Shown here one piece after another: positions 34,307 through 45,350 of a stretch of DNA of 64,000 nt (positions within the stretch are counted from its first letter, which is position 1; every line of letters begins with the position of its first letter). Origin of the DNA: Cryptomeria japonica. Lineage: Eukaryota > Streptophyta > Pinopsida > Cupressales > Cupressaceae. The stretch is taken from NCBI RefSeq assembly GCF_030272615.1, contig NC_081409.1:654380468-654444467 (forward strand). Direction: 5' to 3'. The position numbers and the translations under genes are program-made. The notes under the pieces are model-generated. The model had not been told where the DNA came from, made no database searches, and saw only the letters and a program-made list of their open reading frames with translations.

Positions 34307-37300
34307 CTATCCAATCCTTGTTTGCTGCCTTTCTGGTCTCTCACTCAATATAGTGTCCAGTACCACTATATCTACATCTTCATTACTAAAGATAATTGTA
34401 CAAATATTCTTCTCAATTCCAATGTTGGCCAGGAGATCTGCCACCTTATTCCCTTCTCTATATGTGTGTTTGAATTCAAATGAGTTGATGGATTCTAGAC
34501 CCTTATTGATATGAGGTACCCACTTGCTGAGTTTCCAATTCGGGAAGCTAGACTTGGTAACCCCATTGATTATAATTTGTGAGTCTCCTTCGAAACATAT
34601 TTTGTCCAGCCCTCTTTGTACACATAAGTCCAATCCTGCCACCAATGCCCTGATTTCTACTTCATTGTGTGTGGCTAGTCTCAAACTCCCATATAGCCCT
34701 CCTAGTAATATCCCCAATGAATTTTTGATGACCGCTCCAATTCCTGCTGGTCCAGGGTTCCCTCTACAGGCTCCATCAAAATTCAGTTTGACCCAATCAC
34801 CTTGTGGAGGAGCCCATCTAATTAACTTCCTATTAATTGTGGGAGTAGGGATAACCCCCAACCCCCAATCTTTGAGTGACCAATTACTTTCCATATCCCT
34901 ATCCCAGCTGGTGTACCTGAGTGATTTCACTTTGGGTGATTTACCATTGATCACTTCTTCAATTCCCTCCTTGATTTTGAAAATCACCTCCTCCATCGGG
35001 AGTGATGTTTCCCTGAAGATCCTCTTTTTTCTCTCTTTCCAGATATGCCATGATAATATAGTAGGGGTGACCTACCACAATCCACTCCACTTCGATTGGG
35101 TAGTTTTCGGCCATGCCACTAGGAAGTCCTTGAGTGATTCATTTCTAACTGAAATAAATTGTAGCTTATTCATAAGCCACTCCCAACACACTTCAGCAAA
35201 GGGACACCAAAATAGTAAATGATTCGCTGATTCTTCGTTCATTTTGCACATGACACACCAACTTGGTCCTGCGATCCCAATGAGCTTAAGTTTGTCACTA
35301 GTCAGGATTTTTCCATGAAGGGCAATCCATAAAAAATCTCCAGCTTTAGGGAGTCCAATGTTGTTCTAGCAGAGATAATAAGGCCAATTGCTTTCCCTCA
35401 CTCTTTGACATTGGATCTCATAACCCAATTTCACACTATATTTTCCTGACTTGGAAGCACACCAGAAAATGGTGTCCTCTTGTTTTGACTGCACTACGCA
35501 TCTATTTTTGAGTAACTCTGCCAACTTCAAGCACAACCTACTATCCCCAATATCAATTGATTTCCATCCCAGCCTCCCTCCAATGTTCAAGCTACCACCG
35601 ACATAATCTTTAACAAATATACCAATTTTGCTTTCGACCTCTTTAACCCAATCCTGTTCGGCAAAAAGATCACCAAATACCTGCTCGCCTTCCCATGAAT
35701 CTCACCAAAACATGGCCGTTTGACCATTTCCTATGTGCTGGATAAGTGATCAGTGATTATGCTCATGCTATCCCACAAAAGTTCCATGTCGAGGAGCCTC
35801 TTGCTGCATCCGCAATGGTAAGGATCCTATTCGGATTTTCCATATCTAAATATTTCTTCCTAAAAATTCTGCACCATATCTTTTTTTGGTTGTTCATACA
35901 TTTTCCATGTTAATTTTGCCCACAATGCACGGTTCTGAAGCTCCATCTTTCTTAGTCCGGCACCACCTTCATCTTTTAGCAGGCGCATTGTATCCTAGTT
36001 TATTAAAGGGATCTTCCTATGGTCTTTGGCACCTTCTCAAATAAATTTCTTAAGCAACCCATCCAGCTTCCTCCCAGCATCCTACGGTATCTTGAAGCAG
36101 GACATATTGTAGACGAGAATGGCCAAGAGTACTACTCTAATCATTGTTAACCTTCCCGCCTGCGTGAGCCACCTATTTTTCCAATTTTCTACTTTCCGTT
36201 GGCATGAGTGCAACACATCCTCCCAAATGTGGCTCTGTTTGCAACTAGAACCAATTCTTACCCCTAAATATTTGATGGGTAGAATCCCTATCTTAAAGCC
36301 CAATAGGCTAGCAATCTTGGTTTGAAGGGGCTTGCTGGTATTGAAGAAATAGATCTGCGATTTATCCATGTTCATCTCCTACCTTGAAGCATGACTGTAT
36401 AAATCCAAGACATTCTTGATATCCCCTGCTTCTTGCAAAGATGTTTCACCAAACAAAATTGTGTCATCCGTAAATTGCAAATGCGTGATGGTTTCTAAGT
36501 TTTCATGCACCCTAATGCCTTTCTATAGCCCTTCTCTAATTCTCCTTTTGATGAGATTACCCAATACCTCTGCTATTAGGATGAACAACGAAGGGGAAAG
36601 AGGATCCCCTTGTCGCAATCCATTGGTGGCCTCAAAGAAAGCACACACCGCTCTATTTACCAGCAAAGAAAAGCTAACCGAAGAGAAGCAAAATTGGATG
36701 CATTCAATCCATTTTTTCGGGAAACCAATTTTGTTAAGAACACACACTAGGAAATCCCAAACTACCTTATCAGAGGCTTTTTCAACATCCAGTTTAATGG
36801 CCATACCTTTTAGTTTGCCTTTTTGCATGGAGTGCAGAACCTCTGCTACTAGTATGATTTTGTTCGCTAATTCTCTGCCTGGAGTGAAGCCGTTTTGGTT
36901 CTCGGAAATTAGTTTGGGCATTATAATCTTGAGCCTATTAGCCTTACATTTCGAGATGATTTTATATATTGTGTTGCATGACGAAATGGGCCTGAAGTCC
37001 ATCATGGAATCGTAGTTCTCTTTCCTTGGGATTAACACTATCATGGTATGATTGAGTTCTTTAACAAACTTGTGTTTTTTCCTAAATTCTTCTACCACCA
37101 GCCAAATGTCTTTCCCCATAAATTCCAAGCAGTTTTGAAACAAGTCTATAGTCAACCCATCCGGGCTAGGGGCTTTATTTGGGTGTAGACCAAACATCAC
37201 AGCCTTGACTTCATTCATTAAGAAGGGTGTTGTTAGTAGAACCTTATCTATGCTGGACAGGAGATTATGTCTAGTGTTTGCATCAACTAGGTCTTCAAAT

Positions 37301-38559
37301 TCCACACCTCCCCTTCAGCATACCCTAGTAGTCTTTGGAAGTGCTAAAGGGTTGTTTTCTGAATATCCTCAACCTCCATTTGCCATTGTCCTTTTTCATC
37401 TTTGATGGCAGTGATCTTGTTGTGAATTCTCCTGGCTTTGGAGGAAGCATGAAAAAATTTAGTATTGTGACCCCCTTCTGAGATCCATAGTTCTCTCGAT
37501 TTGTCCCTCCAATAGATTTCTTCTATTTTGAGTACTTCATTGTATTCCTGTTTCAACTCATTTTCAAGCAGATGTTCTTCTTTGGTCATCCCAGCCATCA
37601 TCACTGTTTGGTTAAGTGCTTTGAGCTCTTCCTCTAATCTCAATTTTTCTGAGAAGATATTTTTGAAGGACAATTTGTTCCATATCTTGATCTTGTATTT
37701 TAAAGGATGTAGTCTCTTGACAAGTCTAAAGCTTGAAATGCCTATGATGTTGTTCCCTTCCAAACACCATTCTCTGAGCTTGTCTATGAAGCCAGGATCA
37801 CTCCACCAAATACTAAGGAATTTGAAGTATCCTCTATGTTTGTGGTTCTCCTTGCCGATTGACAGCGAGATTGGTAAATGGTCCGAGGCACATTGAGGGA
37901 CAATACACATTTCCAATTCCCTATCTCCTGACCACCACCATTCTCCAGCAAAAAATTGATCCAATCTTTCTGATATTTTAGAGAAATTTAGCCTTCTGTT
38001 GTCCAGGTGAATTTACCATTTTTTGGTATGATGTCAATAAGCTTATTTTGTTCTATGAATTCTCTGAAATCCTCCATAACTTTTGAGCATTTTTTGAGCC
38101 CCCCTTCTTTTTCGTCCACGTCTTGGAAAAGCATTGAAATCCCCTGCTATGATAGCTCTATTTGTTACACCCATGTTTGCTTGAATTGTAATTTCTTTCC
38201 AAACTTTCAGTTTATCTTCAATCTTCATCGGCCCGTAAACATTAAAAATTGGGAACCATAAATCAGTGCCAATACCTTTGATTTCACATGCCATCTAGTT
38301 CACATGGGAGGCAATAGGAGTCACCTCAGCCTTTGTCAGATTCCACACCATTCCTAGCCCCCATGAAGATCCTCTTGCATCCTAAAAAAAACCCATCCCA
38401 TTTGGAGCATGAATTGATAAATTGCCCAGTCTTTTCTCTACCTAGATTGGTCTCTTGTAGAAGTAACACATCAGGGTTGTGAATAGACAAAAACATCTTG
38501 ACCAAGTGTTTCTTGTCAGGGGTCGTCAAGCCCCTAACATTCCAAGAAATGATTTTCAT
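34307..38559 (-). pseudogene. LINE-1 ORF2: endonuclease, reverse transcriptase, RNase H
   Basis: Starts at ATG 38559 (MKIISWNVRGLTTPDKKHL). The APE-type endonuclease shows SWNVRGL, LLLQETNLG, AGDFNAFPRRG and, in the 37964 piece, SDHLPISLSIG. RT spans about 37305-36080: FRPISSCNTIYKIISK, NGFTPGRELANKI, LRQGDPLSPSLFILIAE, and the active site FTDDTILFGE near 36480 with both Asp retained. A zinc-finger-like region follows around 35590. RNase H (34996-34307) has LNFDGACRGNPGPAGIGAV, EGDSQIIINGV and HTYREGNKVADLLAN, with the final Asp retained. Lesions: a frameshift near 38340, stops near 38285 and 38040, a break near 37320, a TAG at about 36522, a stop near 36380, and several between 36080 and 35000. 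Dead copy. Confidence 0.92.
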
Positions 38560-39746
38560 CTTTTTCCAAGGGAGAACCTATCTCCCTTGGCTTTCTTCAT
38601 AAATTCTAGTATGCTAATAACTCCTTTTTCCCTAACTCTCTCTTCTCTTTTCTGCCTATTACTCCTTCTACCTCTGAGTCCTTTGGCCTTCCCCAATAGG
38701 GCATTAGCTGACTGACTGATGCACCTTGGATCAATGTTTTCCAATTCATCATCCTATAGAAAACCATCATCCGAACCTTTTTCAAATTCAAATTCAGTAT
38801 CAGATAAGCCTTTGCACGAAGGATTAATATTAGGGTGATCATCTGTTTCCCCTAATGCTCTATTGTTCAAATACGGCCCATCGCCACAGTCCCCTAGGAC
38901 CAATACCTTTTCTTCTTCATCATTCGCTTTCAACAGACATGGTGTTGAAACTGGGGAAGTTGAAGGGTTCTGATCTTCATTTAGAGTCTGCCCTTCCTCT
39001 TCAAGTTTCTTTCCTTCATGGTCTCTAACCGTTTTTATACTTGTCTTGCGCCTCCAAACTTGGGGTTGTTTTCTAGCTACTTTCCTGGCCTTCCTCACAA
39101 ACATCTTGCAGGCCTCCTATCCATGAAATTTGCTCCCACATCTAGGACATTGCTTGATTTCTTTTTCTATTTCCACTTGTTGTCGCCATTCTCCGCTTAC
39201 TGTTATAAGAGTCAAGGCTTCTGGTAATCTTTTGACCACAGTGATCCTCAGACAAGCAATCTTACAGAGGTCTGCCTCGTCATCAAATTATAATTCCAAA
39301 AGGGTTCCTAGGGTCCTACCAATCTTCTCTAAGACATTCTCGCTCCAATATTCAATGGGAAGATTGTATAAATGAATCCAAATTGGTGAAGAATAGATGA
39401 CCAATGGTAAGGGGTCGAAGTTCGGAGACCATGGTTGTAGATAGATTGCATGATCATTCACAAACTAGTTCTCTTGGTTGAGGACTTGATCTCTATCCTT
39501 GTCCTCCTCAAACAAAACTACAAAAAAACCCTTAGGGATAAATTTCGTGACTGTTCGCCTCCCCCTATTGCATTCTACCCATTTTTTGATATCCTTTCTT
39601 GACCAGTTTAAACCGATTATTCTGGAAATAACTATATGCTTCTCCCAAAGTGTTGCATCCTCTTCCAGATCCTCTGAGATGTCTATGCAAATCTCCTCTG
39701 GGATCTGACTTCTCCCTACACAACCGCCATTGTTGGTTGACGGCAT
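38556..39746 (-). pseudogene. LINE-1 ORF1 (DUF4283-like nucleic-acid-binding protein)
   Basis: Starts at ATG 39746 (MPSTNNGGCVGRSQIPEEI), chosen because the GTG at 39788 lies at the element's edge. It reads through the DUF4283-type region (KHIVISRIIGLNWSRKDIK; after a stop near 39465, VIYSSPIWIHLYNLPIEYW), a CPRCGSKFHG knuckle near 39150 with a stop inside it, an acidic stretch (39104-38754), and a basic C terminus (RGRRSNRQKREERVREK). It ends at TGA 38558-38556, overlapping the ORF2 ATG as ATGA. Broken by about three stops plus a local frame change. Confidence 0.8.
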
Positions 39747-39801
39747 TTGTAGAGCGTTTTTCCTAGCGGGTTTATATTTATGCTTCACGAAATGTCACTA
39801 A

Positions 39802-40050
39802 ATTATGTAAATTAATAAAAGAATTGAATTTATTTGAATTCTTTTACATTTGAGTAGTGAAGTTCTTTTCATATATAGTAACTTATAAATGATTAATAAT
39901 AAAATATTTAATTTGAATAAATTATTTAAATAATATATTAAATTTCTATATGAAATGTACGGATTTCATGTGTTCATTCCTATTTCTCACATAACTTTCC
40001 TTTGAATCTTGCATCTATATTATAATTGACTGAGTTAAAATTCATTATAT
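39802..40050. other. AT-rich spacer, no gene seen
   Basis: Short A/T-rich stretch between the LINE-1 TSD and the left end of element B. Confidence 0.6.
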
Positions 40051-40406
40051 AATATTATGAGATGATGTTTTTTAAATTTATTCTAGAAGTGAGACCCCAA
40101 ATAAACAACACGTTAATTACAATACATAAAAAAATTTGATAAATGAAAATAATACTCCTATCTAAAATTTCTTAAATCTAAATAGAATTATATTTCTAAA
40201 TAAATAATATTTTATTTAAGATAGATTAAATTTCTGAACAAATAATATAGAAAATAAAATTTGATTAAAAATAAGGAAACATTTTACATGCGTGTAAGTC
40301 GATTTGTCAATACATTGTACTCTAAAACTAAGTTACAAAAACTCACAATAAAATCATATTCAAAGCACAAGCTGTTTAAGCATTTTAATCCCAAATAGAA
40401 ACAGTT

Positions 40407-40735
40407 ATGCTGAAAGGAACAAGATTATGACGAGAAGCAAGAAGATGATAACGAACAAGAATATTGCAATGGTAACTTATATTTATGACTAGAATTTAAC
40501 GGCTGTATGACCGTCAAAACGTTGACATAAATAGTGGAGATGATCAGGAAGTATATGAACAGAGAGAAGACCATCAACAAGAAGATGATGATTTGTAAGT
40601 TGAAGAACAAAAATATGATGTAGAAGATGAAGAGGCACACACTGAAACAAAAGAAGATGATGACCAAGAAAATGATAGCAATCAAGCTAAACTGTCATTG
40701 CTAGCAAGAAATTCAAATGTTTTCCACTCTATGAT
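40407..40735 (+). pseudogene. Acidic-family fragment in element B
   Basis: Frame pieces EQDYDEKQEDDNEQEYCNG and, after a break near 40490, SGDDQEVYEQREDHQQEDDD match the middle of the long copy (31757-31820). They are followed by EEQKYDVEDEEAHTETKED. A stop (TAA) occurs at about 40592. In element A this part is absent and a different piece of the gene lies inverted. Confidence 0.5.
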
Positions 40736-41061
40736 GGCAAGTTGCAACAGTGATTCCTAACAACACCCAAGTTTTCCTTACATGGATATACATCAAGCAA
40801 ACATCTTCCTTAAGTGTTGAATATTTGTTCTTGCAGGATGATATTGTGCCATCAAGAGAGAACCACATCAGCTCGATTGGACCAAAACATAGTCCTCTCC
40901 CAACTCATCAAATTCTCACAACTCGGTCATGACAAGATTTTTCTCATTATCCAATTCCAAAATTCAGTCTCACTCATGTCACAATAAACAATTGCATCAA
41001 TGTCGTGGTAAGCCCTAAATTACCTTAGCCAATTCAATTTACTTATATCGCATTTTACATC

Positions 41062-41451
41062 TCAATAATTTATCCAAGCCTTGAATTGCACGAATTTATC
41101 TCTTAAATATATTTGTGGGATTTTTTTAATTTTTCCTACCCATAATTTTTCTATGAATATACATGCCCCTTGAAGACCCCTACCTAATTTGACCTTGTCC
41201 CATATGGAAGAAATTTTGAGGATTCGGCAATAGGTAGGAAACATCCCGACCCCATTCCCAAATTTAAGAATTTTAAAAAACATTTCAAATATTGAAATTT
41301 CATACAAGAATCGGCCAGGTACATTAGGGGACAGCCATAGGAGATGCTGTTGGGGGTTCTTCTGTGAGTGGGAGAGTAGAAAGGACCAAGAGTTCAAGTA
41401 ACCCACTTGAGTTCCTTTTTGAACTCCTTGAAAACTATGCAAAAGATCCAT
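41062..41451 (-). CDS. Unrecognised 129-codon frame, element B copy
   Basis: Sister of 4008-4397, fully open, MDLLHSFQGVQKGTQVGYL to KFVQFKAWINY, with five substitutions. The length and both termini are identical in A and B. Function unknown. Confidence 0.35.
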   Translation of the reverse strand: MDLLHSFQGVQKGTQVGYLNSWSFLLSHSQKNPQQHLLWLSPNVPGRFLYEISIFEMFFKILKFGNGVGMFPTYCRILKISSIWDKVKLGRGLQGACIFIEKLWVGKIKKIPQIYLRDKFVQFKAWINY

Positions 41452-42259
41452 TTAATCTTAAAAAGCCTCCTATAATTTGCAACACACACAGGACAAGAAA
41501 AATAATTTGAGGGGAAGTAGAGTATAGCTATGTCATTTGTGTAAAGGGGAAGCTACACAAGATTTTATTCTCATCTTTTGTGCATACATGGACTAGTGGT
41601 GAAAGGTTGTGAGAAAATAACCTTACCTGAGACGCCCAAATTGAATAGTTTGCACATGGAGGAGCAAGAAATAAGAGAATTCTAATAAAAATTATGCAAC
41701 CTAGTGTGTCATTGCCTATCCAACAAGAAAACTTGGAAATATAAGGGGAGAGGATTCTACTTCTACCAAATGAAAGAAAAGAGAAACAACTACTGTAGGG
41801 TTATTTAATGCACAATCACAAGAGGTAGTGGAGTCTTCCATTGACAAATTTTTAAATGCCCATGTCATACCATTTTATGTGGTCCATTCTCCCTATTTCA
41901 AACAAATTTCAAAGATGTAATTATAGGCAATCCCTCGTTTGCCCCTTGGAAAACATAAGCTATGCATCACCCTCCTTGATGTGTGTTGCTAGAGAAAATG
42001 AAACCAACTTGGATAAGGGATGGCTACTCTATCATCATGGATGGGTGGATTGTTATTAAACATCATCCACTCATCAATATCACTGTCATATGCTAAGCTG
42101 GCTTTCATTTTCTTTGAGATCTTTATTGTTCAAAGAAGATAAAAGATGAAAACTTCATTTGAAGGATTCTATAGAAGAGATAGGGGCCTCTAATATTGTA
42201 CCAACCGATTATGAGAGAGGATTCTTTGCCTTGTGACTTCTCAATAAGTCAAAACCTAA

Positions 42260-42712
42260 ATAATGAAGATGAACAAGAAGGAGATTAGCGAGGAGAAGAT
42301 CTATGTCAAGAAGAAGAAGAAGAAGAAGCAAAAGAAAATGATAAAGATGGAAGAGGAAAAACAGAAATTGAGCAAGAAGATGGGGTTAATAGTAAAGAAG
42401 ATGATGATAAGGAAGGTAAGAAAGAATATAATTATACCACAACTGATCAATATGGAGGGAAAAAAAAAATAATACAAATGGATACAGAAGACGCTATTGC
42501 AGAGGATGGTGGGAATGAATCAGAGCGAATGAAGTTCAGGGGGAAAACAAGTTCTGGATTATACATTGAACTGAAAAAGGCAGAGAAGATCTGAAAAGAA
42601 AAAGGCTTGCCAGACACGGAATGGAGACTAATAAACAGATGCAGAAGATAATGTTTACAGAAGAGGATGATAATGATGATGAAAATGAAGATGAAGGAAT
42701 AATTTAAAAAGA
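42260..42712 (+). pseudogene. Acidic-family C-terminal fragment, element B
   Basis: Same segment as 5206-5670, with a few small differences including an expanded AAGAAG run near 42313 and a 12-bp-scale deletion after it. Contains MDTEDAIAEDGGNESE and KFRGKTSSGLYIELKKAEK before a stop. Confidence 0.5.
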
Positions 42713-43094
42713 AGCCGTCAAACTAATTACACAGTTATGGATAATGTCCTTCAAAGAGATAAGTTGTAAGAAATATTTAAGATTATGGAATGTAATAAAA
42801 TTGATTGTTAACTGGCATCCCTATTTACTTCAAAGATCGCCTACAATCTGATTGTTAACTTCCGTGCAGTGCAAGTGTATATGCCGCCCTTCTATAACTA
42901 TGAAACTGGGGCTAATGTAAGAATTTGAATATCATATCAGAACACATGCATGCGATCTCTTCAGAGCTCTATATCTGTGAATCTCTGTTTTGATATTTTC
43001 CTGCAGCCCTTTATCTCTTCCAGATCCAACAGGAGAAGCGGATAAGAAGTGGATAATTATAAAGACGAGCAAGAAGATGATCTCAAGGAAGAAG

Positions 43095-43236
43095 ATGATC
43101 GTAGTGAAATAATTCCAGCACTAGCTATGTATACTTCCAGATGATCTCAAAAACAACAAGATGGTTGTGAGCGTAATTTCAGATGATCTCATAATATACA
43201 TAGCTAGTGCTGGAATTATATTCACTACGATCATCT
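43095..43236. repeat. Hairpin in element B
   Basis: CCAGCACTAGCTATGTATA and its complement TATACATAGCTAGTGCTGG lie about 60 bp apart, with arms extending to GATCGTAGTGAA. Same design as the hairpin at 6037-6137, but with a longer loop that carries a copy of TGGTTGTGAGCGTAAT. Confidence 0.75.
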
Positions 43237-43857
43237 TCTTCTTTGAGATCATCTTCTTGCTCGTCTTTATAATCATCCACTTCTTATTCGCTTCTGGAAA
43301 ATATCAAAAGAGAGATTCACAGATACAGATCTCTGCACTGATCTCAAAAACAAGATGATGGTTGTGAGCGTAATTCCAGATGATCTCATAATCCTCTCCA
43401 CATCTTGTTCTTCATCTTGTTCTTCTCCTAATTGGATCTGGAAGAACAAGATGATGAACAAGATGTGCAGAAGAAGAACAAGATGTGCTTCTTATCCACT
43501 TCTCCTGTTGGATCTGGAAGAGATAAAGGGCTGCAGTAAAATATTAAAACGGAGATTCACAGATACAGAGCTCTGCAGATATCTCATGCATGTGTTCTGA
43601 TATGATATTCAAATTCTTACATTAGCCCCAGTTATATAGTTATAGAAGGGCGGCATATAGACTTGCACTGCACGGAAGTTAACAATCAGATTGTAAGTGA
43701 TCTTTGAAGTAAATAAGGATACCAGTTTACAAAGAGGCAGTGCCAAAAGATTTAGACGGTGCTTAATCACAGTTGGTGGTGTTTAATGAAAAGAGCAGAA
43801 AGACATACTTTCACATAAGTTCAGTTTGCAAACATGCAATGCCAAAAGATTTAGGTG

Positions 43858-43970
43858 GTGCTTCAGATAACTTCAGTTTGCAAACAGGCAGTGCTTCAGA
43901 TAACTTCAGTTTGCAAACAGGCAGTGCTTCAGATAACTTCAGTTTCCAAACAGGCGGTGCTTCAGATACT
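43858..43970. repeat. 33-bp tandem repeat, three units plus a partial
   Basis: Units beginning GTGCTTCAGATAACTTCAG at 43858, 43891, 43924 and (partial) 43957. These are shortened versions of the 52-bp units of element A. Confidence 0.85.
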
Positions 43971-44437
43971 ATGCTTTTCTTTATCACCATCTTTTGTTCA
44001 TGGATTATAGAAGACTAGGGACTGTGACAGAGTTAGCCAAATTGACTAATTTACCGTTGCAATCTTTTTGTTCGCTATAATCTTCTTGCTCCTCGTCATA
44101 ACCTTCTTGTTCGTTATCATCTTCTTGCTCCTCGTCATAATCTTGTTCTTCTTGGGATTAAAAGGCTTTTATAGTCCCTGTTTTATATATGATTTTACTG
44201 TTTGTGCAACCTAGTTTTAGAGTACAATTTCTTCACAAATCGAATTACATTATTTTAGAAAAACATTTCATTTTTTTTTTTTAAGAAATTTAATCTTATT
44301 TAAATTTAATTATTTTTAGATAAGAGTATTATGTTCATTTATCATAATTTTTTTTATATATTGTAGTTAATATGTCTATTGTTTATTTAGAGACCTACTT
44401 CTAACATAAAACATGGATCTATTGATATTAGGTATTT

Positions 44438-44660
44438 AATCAGAGAGAATGAAGTTCAGGGGGAAAAGAAGTTCTGGATTATACATTGAACTGAAAAAGG
44501 CAGAGAAGATCTGAAAAGAAAAAGGCAGAGAAGATCTGAAATGAAAATGAAGATGAAGGAATAATTTAAAAGGAAGTCGTCAAACTAATGATGTCCTTCA
44601 AAGAGATAAGTTGTAAGAAATATTTAAGCTTATGGAATGTAATAAATCTGACGACCCAAA
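44438..44660 (+). repeat. Second copy of part of element B's interior
   Basis: GAATGAAGTTCAGGGGGAAAA (about 44449) through AAGCTTATGGAATGTAATAAA repeats 42525-42800 in shortened form. It joins directly to the outer end of B's right arm, so the 3' portion of the acidic-gene fragment is present again outside the arms. Confidence 0.65.
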
Positions 44661-45350
44661 ACGAGAAAATAAGTTTATTGTTTGTTAAATGCATGAATAG
44701 ATTAAAGAATTGAGTTTTTATCGAACTTATTTTTATAGTTATTTTTTTTCCAATTTAACATGTAATCTTGACCACTGTAATTTAGATATATATTTTTTTT
44801 AAATAAAAGTGGATTATTCCACTAAACTTTTTTATTAATATTTTTTTTTGTATTTTTTACACAGGATTCAAAGAGCATACGAGAGGAAAGAACTCTGGGA
44901 AGAAAACCTCCGGTCACAGCTCATAAAATAAACCTATAGTATCTTAGCAGATCAGTTTATATACCCCGTGCAAAACCACATACAAAATGCGGTCACAACA
45001 CATTTAATATCAATTTTACATAGAGCCCATATAATTTTCAAATGTAGACTCCATAGTTTCTTTCAATGGAAGAAGGCAAAATTTTCCAAAGCCCTGTGCC
45101 AAATCCCATGAGCCAAAAACCTTCCTGCCAAAAAAGAAAGTATCAAAAAACCTTTGGAAAAACACTATTGTATCAAATACCATGAGCTCGAACACTCCTC
45201 CAGACAACGAACATGAATACTTGAAATGAAAGGGGAAAGCGGGAATAATTATCATCATAAAATTTTACATCAACATTACTCAAGAAAATCACATAACTAT
45301 TGCTGCAAACCTTCCCATACCCTAGAAGGAATTTCCGCAAAACCCACCTC

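Larger units (their letters stand above)
33092..39788 (-). mobile_element. LINE-1: L1-type non-LTR retrotransposon with three ORFs
   Basis: A 6.7-kb minus-strand insertion bracketed by the 13-bp TSD GAAATGTCACTAA (33079-33091 and 39789-39801). The 3' end, at the left on the plus strand, begins with a T-rich run, the complement of an A-rich tail. Order on the minus strand: a 5' leader of only about 42 bp, ORF1 39746-38556, ORF2 38559-34307 (endonuclease, RT, zinc finger, RNase H), and an extra frame, ORF3, 34030-33302. The very short leader suggests slight 5' truncation or a short native leader. The host sequence is the 3' flank of the acidic gene. Confidence 0.92.
40051..44437. mobile_element. 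Foldback-type element B, sister of element A
   Basis: The left end (about 40051-40490) is a diverged copy of the left arm of A, in the same order: TCTAGAAGTGAGACC, ACGTTAATTACAATAC, then CGATTTGTCAATACATTG and TTTAAGCATTTTAATCCC. The right arm (about 43270-44437) is the reverse complement of A's left arm at high similarity, including the acidic-coding stretch at 44040-44150 that A's right arm lacks. The interior 40745-42800 matches 3690-5760 of A closely. The unequal divergence of the left end suggests B is a chimera or that its left arm was replaced. No transposase seen. Confidence 0.6.

Noticed and set aside
36416-37015. Plus-strand frames of 60-230 codons inside the LINEs (for example 34524-35222 and 36416-37015)
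   Set aside because: Antisense shadows of ORF2; the minus strand carries clear RT and RNase H motifs.
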